From Capitulum mitella (taxonomy: Eukaryota; Arthropoda; Thecostraca; Pollicipedomorpha; Pollicipedidae), in the NCBI GenBank assembly GCA_030062745.1, contig CP099846.1:24035701-24099700 (forward strand): DNA of 64,000 bases, written 5' to 3'. A program made the position numbers and the translations under genes. Positions within the stretch are counted from its first letter, which is position 1, and the number at the start of each line of letters is the position of its first letter. Positions 12,647 to 24,223 of this stretch are shown here, in pieces. The notes beneath the pieces are model-generated. The model was not told the DNA's origin, ran no database searches, and saw only the letters and a program-made list of their open reading frames with translations.

Positions 12647-13050
12647 ATTGGTGCCAAGCATCGTTCTCGTTTGCAGCATCTCAAACGAATTGCAGCATCA
12701 CCCCTGTATCAGGTATGTCAAAAGAGCAAGACTTCCGGGCGGGTCAACAGTAAGATTTTGACCGAGCGCTTACTTTGAGGGAAAACAATCGTAGTAGTGG
12801 TTGTATGGATCTTGAAACAAAAATTTTTTTTTTTTTTTTTTTTTTCAGCCGAAAAAACCTGAAACTATGCCTGCCGCCAGACGCTCGCTTAGGGATTTTT
12901 GGCGTTTCTGCGTTACAAAGTTTGTTTACGTGAGATCTCGACGCTGATTGGTCGTCGGGCGGACTCAAGGTCCGATGAAGAGTAATAAAAAAGGTTCGAA
13001 AGTAACCAATATGCGATATAAATTACCTTTAACATGAAAAGTTAGTCATT

Positions 13051-13120
<70 letters not shown>
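13051..13120. repeat. (AAT)n microsatellite
   Basis: About 70 bp of uninterrupted taa triplets, followed by a short atc/cat-rich tail to about 13,145. Confidence 0.9.
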
Positions 13121-13122
<2 letters not shown>

Positions 13123-13330
13123 GTAATAATCATCATCATCGTCATCATAATCAAAGAATTAAAAATGTGACAAATATGGAAAAGTAAAGTTGCAATTTGA
13201 AAAATACAGAAAGAGAACAATTAAAAAGCAGTGTAATAAAGTATCTGAAAAATAAATCATGGAGCAAAGATGAAAAATATTAGCAAGCGAAATAAAACAA
13301 GAAATAAAAATTTACCCAAGCCTAACATGG

Positions 13331-13545
13331 TAACCTAACCTAACCTAACCTAACCTAACCTAACCTAACCTAGCCTAGCCTAACCTAGCCTAGCCTAGCC
13401 TAACCTTAACCTAACCTAACCTAACCTAACCTAACCTAACCAAACCTGACCTAGCCTAACCTAACCTAACCTAACCTAACCTAACCTAGTCTAATCTAAT
13501 CTAACCTAACCTAACCTAGCCCAGCATAACCCAACCTAGCAACCT
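13331..13545 (-). repeat. interstitial (TTAGG)n telomere-type array
   Basis: About 215 bp of CCTAA pentamers on the + strand, meaning TTAGG on the - strand, with scattered variants (cctagc, ccaaac, tctaat). TTAGG is the canonical telomere repeat of many arthropods. Unique sequence lies on both sides, so this is an internal array, not a chromosome end. The variants suggest it is no longer maintained by telomerase. Confidence 0.8.
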
Positions 13546-14636
13546 AATGTAATTTAATAAGTATTAAATGCCATAATGTAATAATACTGGTATCAGATAT
13601 CCCAACAACTATCTCATACAATATTACAACGACGTAATAATTCAGCAGTTCCTCCAAGTTCAATTTGTGGCAAAAAAAATAAAATTTTCATATATATGAC
13701 GTCATAAATGGCTTGGAAATGTATGCAGGGTCTACACATTCTTGATATCGATAATCCTTAACCTTAGCGGCACTACATTTTCCGCCGCGGAAGTATGATT
13801 AGAAACAGGATGATACATTCTTTACATTGGTGGCAATCAAACAAAGGATTGTTTGCGATTTCGTCGGGCAGAAACTTACCTTTAGCCCAAACGCGTGTGG
13901 GATGGCCACCGCGTGTGAGTGCTGAAGTGTTTCCCATTCTGTGCCTTCGGGGGAAATGCCCTTAGCCCTAGCCCTAGCCGTCTTGCGTATTCTATAGGCA
14001 CACACTGGGCTGAAGGCTGTTGAAAAAATGTCAGACTGGATCTAGTTACTCACTGTGCGTCCAAACCTTACCTGCCTGAGTCCCTTTTAGGTCCATTTTG
14101 ATCCAGTCGACACCATGCCACACCGCAGATTCCACTATGTCGATGCAGTCACAGTTGACTGAATACGTCAACGCAGCCCTGGATGCCCGGACAGTCTCCG
14201 CACTTTCCTCTCCGCCACGCGCTGGCCCCCACTGACGCTGGCTGGCACTTTGCCAAACCTCGCGCCGCCCGGGGACTTGACGCACTTCGGCTCAAAACGA
14301 TGGCAAGTTTGGTCAAAGCGGAATAGGGCACTCCGCCTCCTTAACATGTGTTTCGAGGGAACCAAACATGAGAGTCACGCAGGAACCTCGCGTACGTCAT
14401 GCACTGTAGTGTCAAGTCAAATCGAATACTTTATTAAAAGCCATCCACATGTGCCTTCCACATCCACATCCACATCCACACACGGTACATGTGGTTATTA
14501 TGGCCCTCATGCCAATGAAATGAGGATATGAGCATGCAGGATAAAAACAGACATACACAGTACATAGAAAATGCAAATACAAAAGCGAGCTTGATGCCAC
14601 CGCTGATAGGAGGGCTTACTGATGATCACGGACAGC
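13546..14636. other. intergenic; short (CCACAT)n tract
   Basis: No gene recognised. A small run of ccacat hexamers lies at about 14,440-14,482. Confidence 0.45.
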
Positions 14637-14810
14637 CAGGGGCGTCGATTTCTGTAAATGATTGGGGGGGGGGGAGCGCGAGCCGAGGGCCCGACAACCT
14701 GACGTACCCCCAAATGGGTGTTTCTCAACAGATTAAGCCCACTTTATTTTGACCAACGTAAATTTACGAGTTTTGTTACAATTTAACAAATAAAAAATTG
14801 AGCTCACCCC

Positions 14811-14899
<89 letters not shown>

Positions 14900-15020
14900 C
14901 ATGTATAATGCATTATGCACATAAGATAGATAAATAGATACATCTGTTTAGACTTCATTCTTTACATTCTGCCTATTTCTTGTCAATGATGACTGTTTTT
15001 TGCTACTATTACTCATTCAC
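14637..15020 (+). mobile_element. hAT-like family II element, left part only
   Basis: Begins caggggcgtcgatttctg and follows the 8,512 copy through gggcccgacaacctga, ttctcaacagatt, cccactttattttga and the shared ctgcctatttcttgtc segment. The match is then lost and no right terminus is found. A long (AT)n tract is embedded. Confidence 0.65.
14813..14902. repeat. (AT)n microsatellite
   Basis: About 90 bp of alternating at, nearly uninterrupted, inside the family II element. Confidence 0.9.
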
Positions 15021-15368
15021 TGAGAGAAAAAAATGCACCCCATGTTGGTGTCAAGTTTTTGTTGAAAATGCTCCCCCTATAGGGTGTCATCAAGGGTGGA
15101 ACCTCATTAAGCGAAACCTCTTTGGAGTGCCTGCCGGTTTGTGAGACATGACAAGGGTGTCCCTGACACCGGAAAACGGGTTGGCTACATAACGGGGCCT
15201 AAGGTGTCGGCGATGCTCCAATAGGTGTAAGACACCTGCATAGGGTGTCCCCATGCACTCCAGTCTGTCCGTGACACCATGAAGCAGTGTCTAAATGTTC
15301 CATATACCTCTCTTAGAGATATGCGTAAATATGCTGACCATAGTTTGACACTCAACGTTGGCGACGTT

Positions 15369-15592
15369 GACACCCCATGCTGATTTCTCTTCATGACGCT
15401 GACACCCCATGCTGCTTTCGCTTAGCGACATTGGCACCCCACGCGTGCTTCCTTTAGTGACGCAGACACTGCATGCTTCTTTCGCTTAGTGACGCTGACA
15501 TCCGATGCTGGTTTCGTTTCTTGACGCTGACACCCCACCTTGGTTTCGGTTAGTGACGTTGACACCCCACGCTGTTATCGGTAAGTGACGCC
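15369..15592. repeat. 32-bp minisatellite, seven units
   Basis: Seven consecutive imperfect 32-bp units, each opening with gacaccccatgctg or a variant and closing with a form of ttagtgacgct. The period is exact across all seven (7 x 32 = 224 bp). Confidence 0.85.
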
Positions 15593-15734
15593 AACAAACT
15601 GAAAGCTTATCTCTCTTGTACCAAAACAGGACATTATGATGTTAAACGCGACACATTATTCGGCTCCATATGTTGCTTGCAATGCCGCCTCGTCGAAACA
15701 CGGACATGTAAAGCGTTTTTTTTTCACAACGCAT

Positions 15735-15740
15735 TTTATT
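15735..15740 (-). promoter_or_regulatory. candidate polyadenylation signal of the PB1-like gene
   Basis: tttatt on the + strand is AATAAA on the - strand, about 216 bp beyond the stop codon at 15,956. It is the first such hexamer downstream that I noticed. Confidence 0.5.
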
Positions 15741-15945
15741 GTCAAGTGACAGAAAATATCTTCTCAAAACGTCAAGCACCATCTACGGCCATACCCCTCG
15801 GCCTTCATGCACTTTCTATGCGACTGGCAGAAAATATCCCTCAAAACGTCAAGCGCCAGAATGGATCTCCCCTCGGCGTTCATGCATTTTCTGTTCGACT
15901 AACATACAATATCTTCTCAAAACCTTAAGCGGTATTCGGCCGTAC
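15740..15945 (-). repeat. 75-78-bp tandem repeat in the predicted 3' UTR
   Basis: Nearly three imperfect copies of a unit containing cagaaaatatcttctcaaaa, a ctcggccttcatgca segment and ttctatgcgact. Units start near 15,751, 15,829 and 15,904. It lies between the stop codon and the candidate AATAAA. Confidence 0.65.
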
Positions 15946-15955
15946 CCCTGGGACT

Positions 15956-16272
15956 TCACACACCGAACCTCACGCGACACGCTCTGATTTTTGGACACTC
16001 CTTCGCCTGGAAGCCCACGACGACGTTGTACATGAAACACGCTGTGCGCTGATGTTCACCATGAAACTTGCGTCCGAACACGGCGAACGCCATGCCCCAC
16101 ATGACGATGCACGCATCCAAAGAGCCGTGCAGAGCTACCGTGATGGCTGACTCCTCACCCATCTTGAGGCAGTTGCCTGGCATGGACAGGATAACGCTGC
16201 CTCTGGCCTGCCCATTTGTCAGCGATTCGTCGTCCTCAGAGAGAGCTGTGACGAGACAGCTCAAGCTGTCAC
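15956..16272 (-). CDS. PB1-like gene, terminal exon 7
   Basis: Strong acceptor catttgtttgtttccacag at 16,273, entered in phase 1, open for 105 codons to the stop at 15,956. It encodes the conserved-looking C-terminal segment GSLDACIVMWGMAFAVF and TACFMYNVVVGF. Confidence 0.75.
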
Positions 16273-19200
16273 CTGTGGAAACAAACAAATGTCAGTGATT
16301 CTGCTCACTGGTTCATTTAAGATGAACACCAATGCCATTTTAACAGCGAAATATCTAATATCAATGACGTTCAAGGTAAGTCATGCTATCAAAGAAAATA
16401 TTTTAAGTGATATCACGTAACGCGTGTTTTGGCTGTCTCTTTTTGAAGTTTGCTTCAAAAACACAGCATACAGCGTGGAGTAGGCGATTAGGCGAAAAAC
16501 GTTACTTCCCAACCAAAAACTAGCTGCAGTGCACAAAGGTGCACACAAGGCCCGAATCTTTTATACAGCAGCTAAGAGCCAATGACAAAAGCCACCGTGA
16601 CACATAACTGATTTATACCATGACATATTCTGAATGGGTTACACTGCTATAATTTTACGGTTAATCATCGGACAGCCCACCTCGCAAAGCAAGATCATGT
16701 TCCAGCCCCCTTGTTTAAGGCGGGGTCGGGGGGCTTGTTTGGAGACGAGAAAACAGGCGAAAATTAATTGATGTGGAGCATGTTAAAATCAATCCGACTT
16801 TATGGGATTAATTTTTCCATGTGACCCCTTCGTAAAAATACTGTCGTACGTATAATAACATACATACAATGATGTATCATATACGATACTTATATGCTAT
16901 GCCATACATGCATATATTACAATATATACAAAACTATAATATTGTAATAAATACGAATAATTAGACGTGCGGACGTTATAACAATATGGCCAATACCGAC
17001 ACAATAGCTTGAAGGACGATGAATAGTGGTGGGTTGGTGAGGGGGGAGGGCTGCCTGTCGATTCCCCTAACCAACCAGAAACATTGAGATGACACCGTAA
17101 AGGTTGAGAGGGAACTCATATTTTCAGCTTTTCACAATGTCAGCGCGTTCTTCTTGCACCGGTGCGGTATGACCGTCACGAGATGGTCTGACACTTGCGA
17201 GGCCACTGATAGTCTTAGAGGACACTCAGGAGTGGTCATATTCTTTTTTTTCATTTCATAAATACATCAGTTACATCAGTTTCATGATCATAATTTCACA
17301 ACCATAATCATAATCAATTTCATAAATAGTAGCAAAAAACTCTTAGATTTCTGTTGATCAAAATAAAGTTGGCTAAATCCGCTGACAGACTCATACTTGG
17401 GGGAAAGTTAGGGCGTATTAGCAGCGACCCGGACGACGTGGAATCTACATGATGTCGTCAACGTCATTCATGACGTCATACTCCGAAGTTTCTGCGCATT
17501 TGGTGTTCGTATTAGGTGTACCCGGACGACAAAGGTTCCACGTGACGTCACGTAGATTCTTTGCCAGACGCACAAAATATTTTTCGTTACTTAGTCAAAG
17601 GTCGACAGAAATGGCGCCTCGGGTTCATTTAAAAACTGGTTTGCCTTCTCTTGGTTTCAATGGGGGCGGCATAGTGTAGTGGTTACCATGCTAGCGTTGT
17701 GGCCAAAGGTCCCCGGTTCGAGTCCGGGTAATAGCGACATTTCGCCGTCCCTCGCAACAACCGGCATGAGGGGTTGCGACGCGAAATGATCCTGGCAGTC
17801 GAAAGCATCGTTAAATAATACAATAACCAATACCTCGATTCCAATGGATTACGGCGCATGCAGAGTACAATCGAACGAAGGCTATTAAAAAAGTAATGCG
17901 GATCAAGCAGTGGTAGTGGCTAATGGGTTGATCTGTTATTGTGAGGGCGACGTTGCCAATAGCTGAAGGGACACAAAGTATAATATTGTTTTGCCCTGCA
18001 GCCAGTAACCGCATTTGAACAATGTGAGCTCTTTGAGCTCGTTGTCTATCCGAACACGTGAAATACAGTCGGTTCGTAAGGTTCGCTGCTGATTCACGAT
18101 GCTCGTAGTCCGTTGTCAGTTATTGACAGGCACGGTGATGTCTTGCATGCGCAGTTATTGCAATCAGCGTAACGCAACTGTAAAGCCAAATAAACCTGCA
18201 CGCTGCCAACACATTCCGGAAAGATTCTACGTGACGTCGCTCAGACTAGAATGTTCTACGCGCGTTGCGAATACACGCTTGGCTTGTCGGGTTCTCGACT
18301 AGCCCCTTCCCCCATAACATAAAACGACTCCCCTAATTATTACTTCATTCCGTAAAAAAAAACTTTGTCATTTCTGAATGCACTCTGTCACTCCTCCAGT
18401 CCAGTGGCAGCTACAAACCGTGACAATACGTGCAATTATCTACTTCGCAAAACTACGAAGGCTGACATTCAGCGCACGAGCGAGGTTTGTTGCTACTCAA
18501 GGCCGTAAGAAAATAATCAGTGAAATCAACCACCATTTCAGCGACGTCTCTCGCTAAGGATGAAAGTGACGCTTTGGTCTTCTCCAAGGGATTCAACTGT
18601 TGTACGCCAGTCGGCATAACGCAAACAACAAACATAAACTTCATAATCGGATGATCGAGGGTATAAAGCCCGGATGACAATGAATGTATTAAGACACGGA
18701 AGCCAGTCACGACTGAGTAACAGCACCAGATATAAAGCGCCGCGATGTCACCGGGCAGATTAGCAGACTGGATGTAACTTCCATTGAACTGAATTGTACG
18801 AATACGTGGGGTTATTTTGTTTCAAGAGCGCCATATCTGTAACCAAATTAAGACTTCCATTCAGTTCAGTCCATCCGTTCAGCGTGCTAAAGGACCCATT
18901 CCGTGTCATGTTTGTAGCAGCATGGAATCTGGAGGTTGATCATGTCCGAGGATTGGACATGCGGAGGCGGCAAGGAAATAGAAACGGGGTATGTGTTTAG
19001 ACGCGATCCACTTTCGCATTACGTATATATTACAAAAAGGCACGTTGCATCTTGAGAGACGGAACCAGCGCAGATAATACGCAAACATCGAAACAGCCAC
19101 CACTGGTAAAAATGTTGTTTGTATTAGGCTGCAAATTTTCTTCTGGGTAGGTACTAGATCTCTGCAAGCCCCAGTATGCCAGTACTTTAGTCTGTGCTTA

Positions 19201-19983
19201 CGTAGGTATATACCTTTGTTGTTGGCTTGGATAAAACATCCAAACTCGTCATATGACCTCGGGCTTTACATCATAAAGCTCATGAAACTTACGAAATTGA
19301 GTAATAATCAACATGCTGATTGGTGGATGAACAGCGTCCTGGGTTACAATAGTGCATAAGTCTGATCAACTGTCTGGACTCTGAAGCTTCATGATCAGAT
19401 ATGTGTGCAGATTTTTCACAAACCTTCCGGAATCTAGGATCTACTCAACATTTTACACAACGTATTCTCATGATGTGTAAATTATGCCAGAGGTTTTGCC
19501 AGGATTTTACAGACTTGCTTAATCCAAGACCTGCAATGGGACCTCACATGGGATCCGGGATTATTTTCTGTTCTTGGATTTTGGATCTTATTTTTAAATT
19601 TTGTGGAAGGATCTTTTGCTAGATTTTGTTAAAGGATCCTCAGGAATCTTGGATCCTTTTTTAAATTTTATTGAAGGATCTTTTTAGATCTGGGATCTTT
19701 TTCAGAAATTTTGAGAATGATCTTCTAGGATCAGGGATCTTTTTTAAATTCTGTTGAAGAATTCTGAAGGATCTGGGGTCTTTTTTAGTTTTGATCTTCA
19801 GCTCTTCAGAACATCTTCAGAAGATCTTCAAGATCTTCTGGGATCTTGGGTCTTCTTCTGGGATCCAGGCACATGTTTGCTAAGCACCATTCCGGTACCA
19901 TCGGTATCCAAATTTTGCATGTCTTGGAATTACTCTCGGAAGTTTGGAACATGCACCATGATGATATATGCCTGACTGATGTA

Positions 19984-20052
<69 letters not shown>

Positions 20053-23000
20053 TTTTTGCGGTCAGGGGTGTAGGAGGATCTAGAAAAATGAGCGGAAGCA
20101 GACGTTTTTGCCAAAGCGCTTATGTTAAATTTCCTCCAAAAATGGAGGCCATGGCTCCCTGCCCCTCCCCTCCCAGTTCCTACGCCTATGACCGTGCCCA
20201 ATAAACAGCGGAAATGGAAGGCTTACCCGATTTGCAAGGCATCGTCGACGCGATTTGATCCTTCAGATGTTTGAAGTTATCCATGGCCTCTTTGAGTAGC
20301 ACATGGCTTTCCTTGTCGGTGAGCAATGTTGCGTCTACCAACATCTTGCGTCTACCAGCATCTGTAACAATCCTGCACTCATTATCCTCCATTCATTCTG
20401 ATGGAATGCATACGCCGGGTCTGAGGAGCCGTCTCACGAGCGCAACACTCTTGGTAGAATACACAATGCACACATCAAGGATTTAATCATACAATAACGT
20501 TACATTCTAGAATGCTATCCAGTCGTGAAATACAGCTTCATCGTCCCAAAATTAACCCGATAACACGAGGTACAAAGACGAGCTGTGCTTTGCTCCGCGT
20601 AGCGAAAATATCCCATCACTAAGAACGACCGTTTTTCGCGCCTACCTCGCTTCATAGGCCTCCATACTCATTCTTTATGCACGTTCAGTAAGAACCAACA
20701 TCAAGAAACGAGTAAATTATATGAAATAACCGCTCTAATTTGGCCTTTGAATTATGCCACGATTTTAGGGTCTTACGGCTTACGGCACTGGATGAAAATC
20801 CTTTCACCACGAAGCATCAGCAAAATGCACATATTGACATGGGCAAGATGGTGCTACGATATACAGCTTAATCTTTCCCCCAGTCCTAGAGAATTCATTT
20901 TAGGCTGGATTCTACACGACCGGCCAGCGGCGATTTCCTCGTCAATGGCAAGCGTTCGTTTTGCTTACTGGCTTCTTACTTACTGAGGAATCTGTGAACC
21001 ATTGCGGGATGAGTTTATGCAGCTTCTCCAGACGCCAGGTGCTTGTCTGAGATGTAGTGAGGAAGCGACGCAGTGCGAAGCTCTCGCGCAGAAGCCTTTG
21101 CTGCTGTGCCAGATCCGGCGTCGCTGCCAGTCTCTCCGACAACTGGGCCACCAGCAAACCGACATCGGTCTGGGGCTGCCTGAAGACTGGGGCGTAGTTG
21201 GGGATACCCTCACGCATGCCGCCTCTGTTGATGGAGGATCTGCGTCTGCCATTTTTGAAGCGCATTCTCAGCTTTCCGCGGAAGCTCCTCTGAAATAAAT
21301 GGAGAGTTGTTTGCTATCACAAAGAGGAATAGCAAAACATCATACACTTGATAGTAATACAGCATAAGCAGAGGGCTTTAAGGAATGTAACTCAAAATAT
21401 GCAGCCGACGAGACATCAGAACTCTTTCAGATATATTTTTATTTTCGAACAACGCAGGTGAATACGGGACCCACCAGCTGACAAACATTACTTCAAGGTC
21501 CGTTGCTCAGTGCTGTTTTTTAACCATGTTTGACTGCTGTTTCTTCAGAGAGAGAGTCACGTTACCATGGACTCGACGGTGTCCTTCCCACGAGGCTGCG
21601 GATACAAGCTGAACACAGCGCTCGTCATCAGGTCGTAGCCCCTGCTACTCGGTGTGCTGAAAAGGGGACTAATTACATGTGAATTTATCAAAACTGCATT
21701 CTGCACCGTGCCCGTTTCAGGTCTGTCAACGTGCATCCGCAAACCGTTATCGAATTGTAGCAAAACATTATCCAAGCCAATGGCAGAAAGCCAGGCAAGT
21801 AACAAAATTGGATCACTCGACCCCATTGTAGGAATGTGGAAGGTACACAAGTATCCAGACACAGTTGCACAAGTATAGGCACATAAATATCACCCAGTCG
21901 TTTTTTAAGAACATAAATTGTCAAATGACGATATCGCACAAGGGATATAGGGGTGGTACCGAATAAGCACTGTTCGAAATCCTTGGAACGCGGGTGATAT
22001 GTTTATACCACATGCGTCAGTTCCTCTTCACTCTGCGCGGGCGCCGAATGACCCTGCAGTCGGTGCGCCCCTAAGCCCCAATAACCAACCAACCAACTCT
22101 TCACTCTGCCAGGTCATGTTTCGGTGACCAGTGCAATTTCCACCGCAACGTAGAATTCCGTCAGCACCTCGGGGGAGAAATGCAAATTTGATTCCGGGGG
22201 TCTTTGTTTGACAACGTAATTTGCCATCTCGCCAATCACCGGCCCCGAATTTTGTCCCTTCGCGGGCGAAATCTAAATTCGCCCTAATGATACTCAGGAA
22301 CGTAGCAGAGGGGCCATGGTCCCCCTCAGCCAAGCGGTCTACACTAGATATTTAGCGGCGGCAGGAATACGGAATACTGGTCACATACGCTACAAAAGCA
22401 AACATGATATGGTTTTGTTCTATACGTTAAATATGACATGAAATGCATAAAGCTGTTGCATTTTCCTGTACCTTTTGTCGTACGCCAGTGCCATATGACA
22501 AATGACATTTGCCACCTCCTCCCCCGAGGAATATTCTAGCTACATGCCTGCTAATACCACAGCAACTATGAAAAATGAAACGCCAGATAGGCAACTCACT
22601 ACGAATGGGCGGTGTAGAAGTGGAACAGAGTGTTCACCAGAACACATATGTCCTTCTCAGTGGGACTGTACGATGGATCAGCCAAGGTGTCCTGCATGCT
22701 CTTTGGCATGGCTGACGGATCAGATACGACCATGCTGAAAACCGAAAGTTGAAATGACGTATATGGAATTATTAAATATCACGAATACATTAAATACTAC
22801 TCTAGTGTAGCACATATTAACTGTTGTTCATCTGTGCTCGCCTCGTCAGTGTTTCAGTATCATTATGTGGATAACAATGGCAGCTGGTGATAACGTCTCA
22901 AGCAGATCTGTGGCCGCTTGCCTCAGTCATTTCCGAATGGCCTTGATGCCCCTGGTGTGCACTGTTGGAACTAGGTATTTTCATCCTCGTCGCTAAAGAA

Positions 23001-24223
23001 TGCAGGGCCGTCTGTGAGACCTTCGTGTGATGATCAGCAAATCGACGGCATAACCTGGGGGAGAGCGCTTACCATTCACTGCCGTCGGTGTTCCCAGATT
23101 CCTTTGGTATCTTCGCAGGTGGAGGGGCATCATCGCAATCACCGCGCGGTGGAGTCTGGACACCCCCCTTCGACAGGCCACTGAATGTAATACGCATTTA
23201 TGTGAAAATCTAAGTTGATACCTATTTTGTGCATAAATCCAGGGTGCTTCAAACGTCATGTTCGATGGCAATAAACGAACAGCCCCAGATATCAGGTGCT
23301 AAATTGATGCGAACATACCACTTCAATTAGAAATGATTTTACTTAATAGTTACAAAACCGACTGTCTGTGCATGGATATATCCAATATAAATGACCATTC
23401 GTCACGTAAGGCACTGCACTATGACATCACTTCTGTTGGGCCACCATTAATCAAATGCGATACTATCTGGTCTGCGATATTACTTAGTCTCAAAACTGAT
23501 GTACAGTATACATTGCACGACAACTCTGGGTCAAAATTTGCCACTTTTTGGCTGAATATGCATAAACCACCATTTCTAATCGCACATTTCATAAATAGTG
23601 AGTCTTCAAGCAATCATGTCACTTTGACATGGTAAGGCGATGAAGGTTGTTGGGCCAGGTCAGTGACATAACACGACTTCTGGCAACAGCCAAAATTCAT
23701 GATTACCAATTGACTGGAAACCATGAACGGAAGCTAAAAACAACGACAGAACCAAAACCCAAAATGCGTTCCCAAATCCAAATACCGAACAATACCTTTT
23801 GGATGGTGATGGCCCAACGGACAGCTTCGGGGTCGCTGAAGCCTCTTCCGCTGCATCGGTTGAAGCGATGCTCATTGTCCTGCAGGTGGTGAAGTCCACA
23901 GCCGACACATGCAATTCGACGGATTGGTGGGAATGCGTGCCGCCGGCGCTGCTGGACGCCGTGTCTGACGCGTCGTCGTGACCGTCCGAGCGGACCAAAC
24001 GGAGGCGGTCACCTGCTTGGATGTCTGCATAGGTCTTCAGCCTCACATACACAGAAAACTTCTCAGAAAACATCTCGAGAGCGTGGCACCCAGGGCTCAA
24101 TCCGAACTCATCTTCGGCTACCCGTAGGAGATCTTTCTTGGTGGCGGTGATGATACGGTTGACCTTACCGACTAAGCCACCGCGATCGAACGTTACAATG
24201 AATTCGTGCAAGGAGGAATCCAT
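15956..24223 (-). CDS. PB1-like / SAMD3-like uncharacterised protein, seven exons, 514 aa
   Basis: Exons on the - strand: 24,223-23,796; 23,180-23,073; 22,734-22,600; 21,656-21,566; 21,289-20,984; 20,386-20,227; 16,272-15,956. Every junction has GT/AG ends and matching phase, and the lengths sum to 1,545 bp (514 codons plus stop). Residues 1-80 look like a PB1/ubiquitin-like fold (start MDSSLHEFIVTFDRGG; later YVRLKTYADIQAGDRLRL). Residues about 224-356 contain YTPSSRGYDLMTSAVFSLYP, RGKLRMRFKNGRRR and GIPNYAPVF. The tail has a GSLDACIVMWGMAFAVF segment. This order resembles, from memory, a large animal family often labelled sterile alpha motif domain-containing 3-like, whose function is unknown. 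The start of exon 6 is the weakest join. Introns hold a SINE, two or more miniature elements and microsatellites. A serine-rich linker follows the PB1-like part. No promoter was identified. Confidence 0.72.
17666..17831 (+). mobile_element. tRNA-derived SINE
   Basis: Intact RNA polymerase III boxes: A box TAGTGTAGTGG (about 17,672) and B box GGTTCGAGTCC (about 17,714). The acceptor and anticodon stems do not pair, so it is not a functional tRNA. Downstream is a non-tRNA body containing gaaatgatcctggcagtcg and an AT/ACCA-rich 3' tail (gttaaataatacaataacca). Related tail sequence occurs at 22,037-22,096. It sits in intron 6 of the PB1-like gene on the opposite strand. Confidence 0.7.
19550..19870. 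repeat. GATC-rich degenerate tandem repeat
   Basis: Recurring ggatcttggatcttttttaaattttgttgaaggatct units with drifting length, grading into gatcttcagaag units. Intronic. Confidence 0.65.
19981..20050. repeat. (AT)n microsatellite
   Basis: About 70 bp of alternating ta, immediately beside the small element at 20,061. Confidence 0.9.
20061..20192. mobile_element. possible small terminal-inverted-repeat element
   Basis: ggtcaggggtgtagga at the left and the near-inverse tcctacgcctatgacc at the right, about 130 bp apart, with a ccatggctccctgcccc segment inside. No clear target duplication. Intronic. Confidence 0.45.
20227..20386 (-). CDS. PB1-like gene, exon 6 (5' edge uncertain)
   Basis: Donor TCGG|GTAAGC at 20,227 is good (phase 1). 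The acceptor at 20,387 (gaatggag) is chosen because it restores phase 0, but its pyrimidine tract is poor. It encodes CRIVTDAGRRKMLVDATLL and an amphipathic LKEAMDNFKHLKDQI helix. Confidence 0.55.
20984..21289 (-). CDS. PB1-like gene, exon 5
   Basis: Acceptor ccatttatttcag and near-perfect donor TCCTCA|GTAAGT. 306 bp, 102 codons, phase 0 at both ends. It encodes an Arg/Lys-rich RFKNGRRR motif followed by GIPNYAPVF and a helical FALRRFLTTSQTSTWRLEKL region. Confidence 0.8.
21566..21656 (-). CDS. PB1-like gene, exon 4
   Basis: Acceptor tagtccccttttcag at 21,657 and donor TCCATG|GTAACG at 21,566. 91 bp, leaving phase 0. It encodes YTPSSRGYDLMTSAVFSLYP, the segment most like the YPT...YP block of SAMD3-like proteins. 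Confidence 0.75.
22037..22096 (+). mobile_element. 60-bp 5'-truncated SINE tail with perfect 13-bp target duplication
   Basis: The 60-bp insert contains cgaatgaccctgcagtcgg, related to the body of the SINE at 17.7 kb, and an (ACCA)n-like tail. It is flanked by identical ctcttcactctgc at 22,024-22,036 and 22,097-22,109. This is what target-primed retrotransposition leaves after severe 5' truncation. Confidence 0.7.
22295..22550 (+). mobile_element. hAT-like miniature transposon, family I, intronic copy
   Basis: Begins caggaacgtagcag, carries the ggggccatggtcccc and aagcggtctacactaga blocks and the gtgccatatgacaaa half-hairpin, and ends tagctacatgcctg. The flanking 8-mers match only partly. 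It lies in intron 3 of the PB1-like gene. Confidence 0.65.
22600..22734 (-). CDS. PB1-like gene, exon 3
   Basis: Strong acceptor ttcggttttcag at 22,735 and donor TTCGTA|GTGAGT at 22,600. 135 bp, phase 2 to phase 2. It encodes MVVSDPSAMPKSM and a following KDICVLVNTLFHFY segment. Confidence 0.75.
23073..23180 (-). CDS. PB1-like gene, exon 2
   Basis: Acceptor acattcag at 23,181 and donor GAATG|GTAAGC at 23,073. 108 bp, entered and left in phase 2. It encodes a short proline-rich, low-complexity linker (TPPRGDCDDAPPPAKIP). Confidence 0.65.
23796..24223 (-). CDS. PB1-like gene, coding exon 1
   Basis: ATG at 24,221-24,223, open for 142 codons plus two bases. It encodes the PB1-like domain and an acidic/serine linker. 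The donor is AAAAG|GTATTG at 23,796/23,795 (phase 2). Codons alternate between conserved-looking hydrophobics and charged residues, as expected of a folded domain. Confidence 0.75.

Noticed and set aside
13331..13545. True chromosome end
   Set aside because: Unique sequence and genes lie on both sides and the units carry many variants.
15369..15592. CRISPR-like array
   Set aside because: Regular 32-bp period without alternating conserved repeats and unique spacers; a eukaryotic minisatellite.
17666..17740. tRNA gene
   Set aside because: A and B boxes are good, but the acceptor and anticodon stems do not pair; better explained as the head of a SINE.
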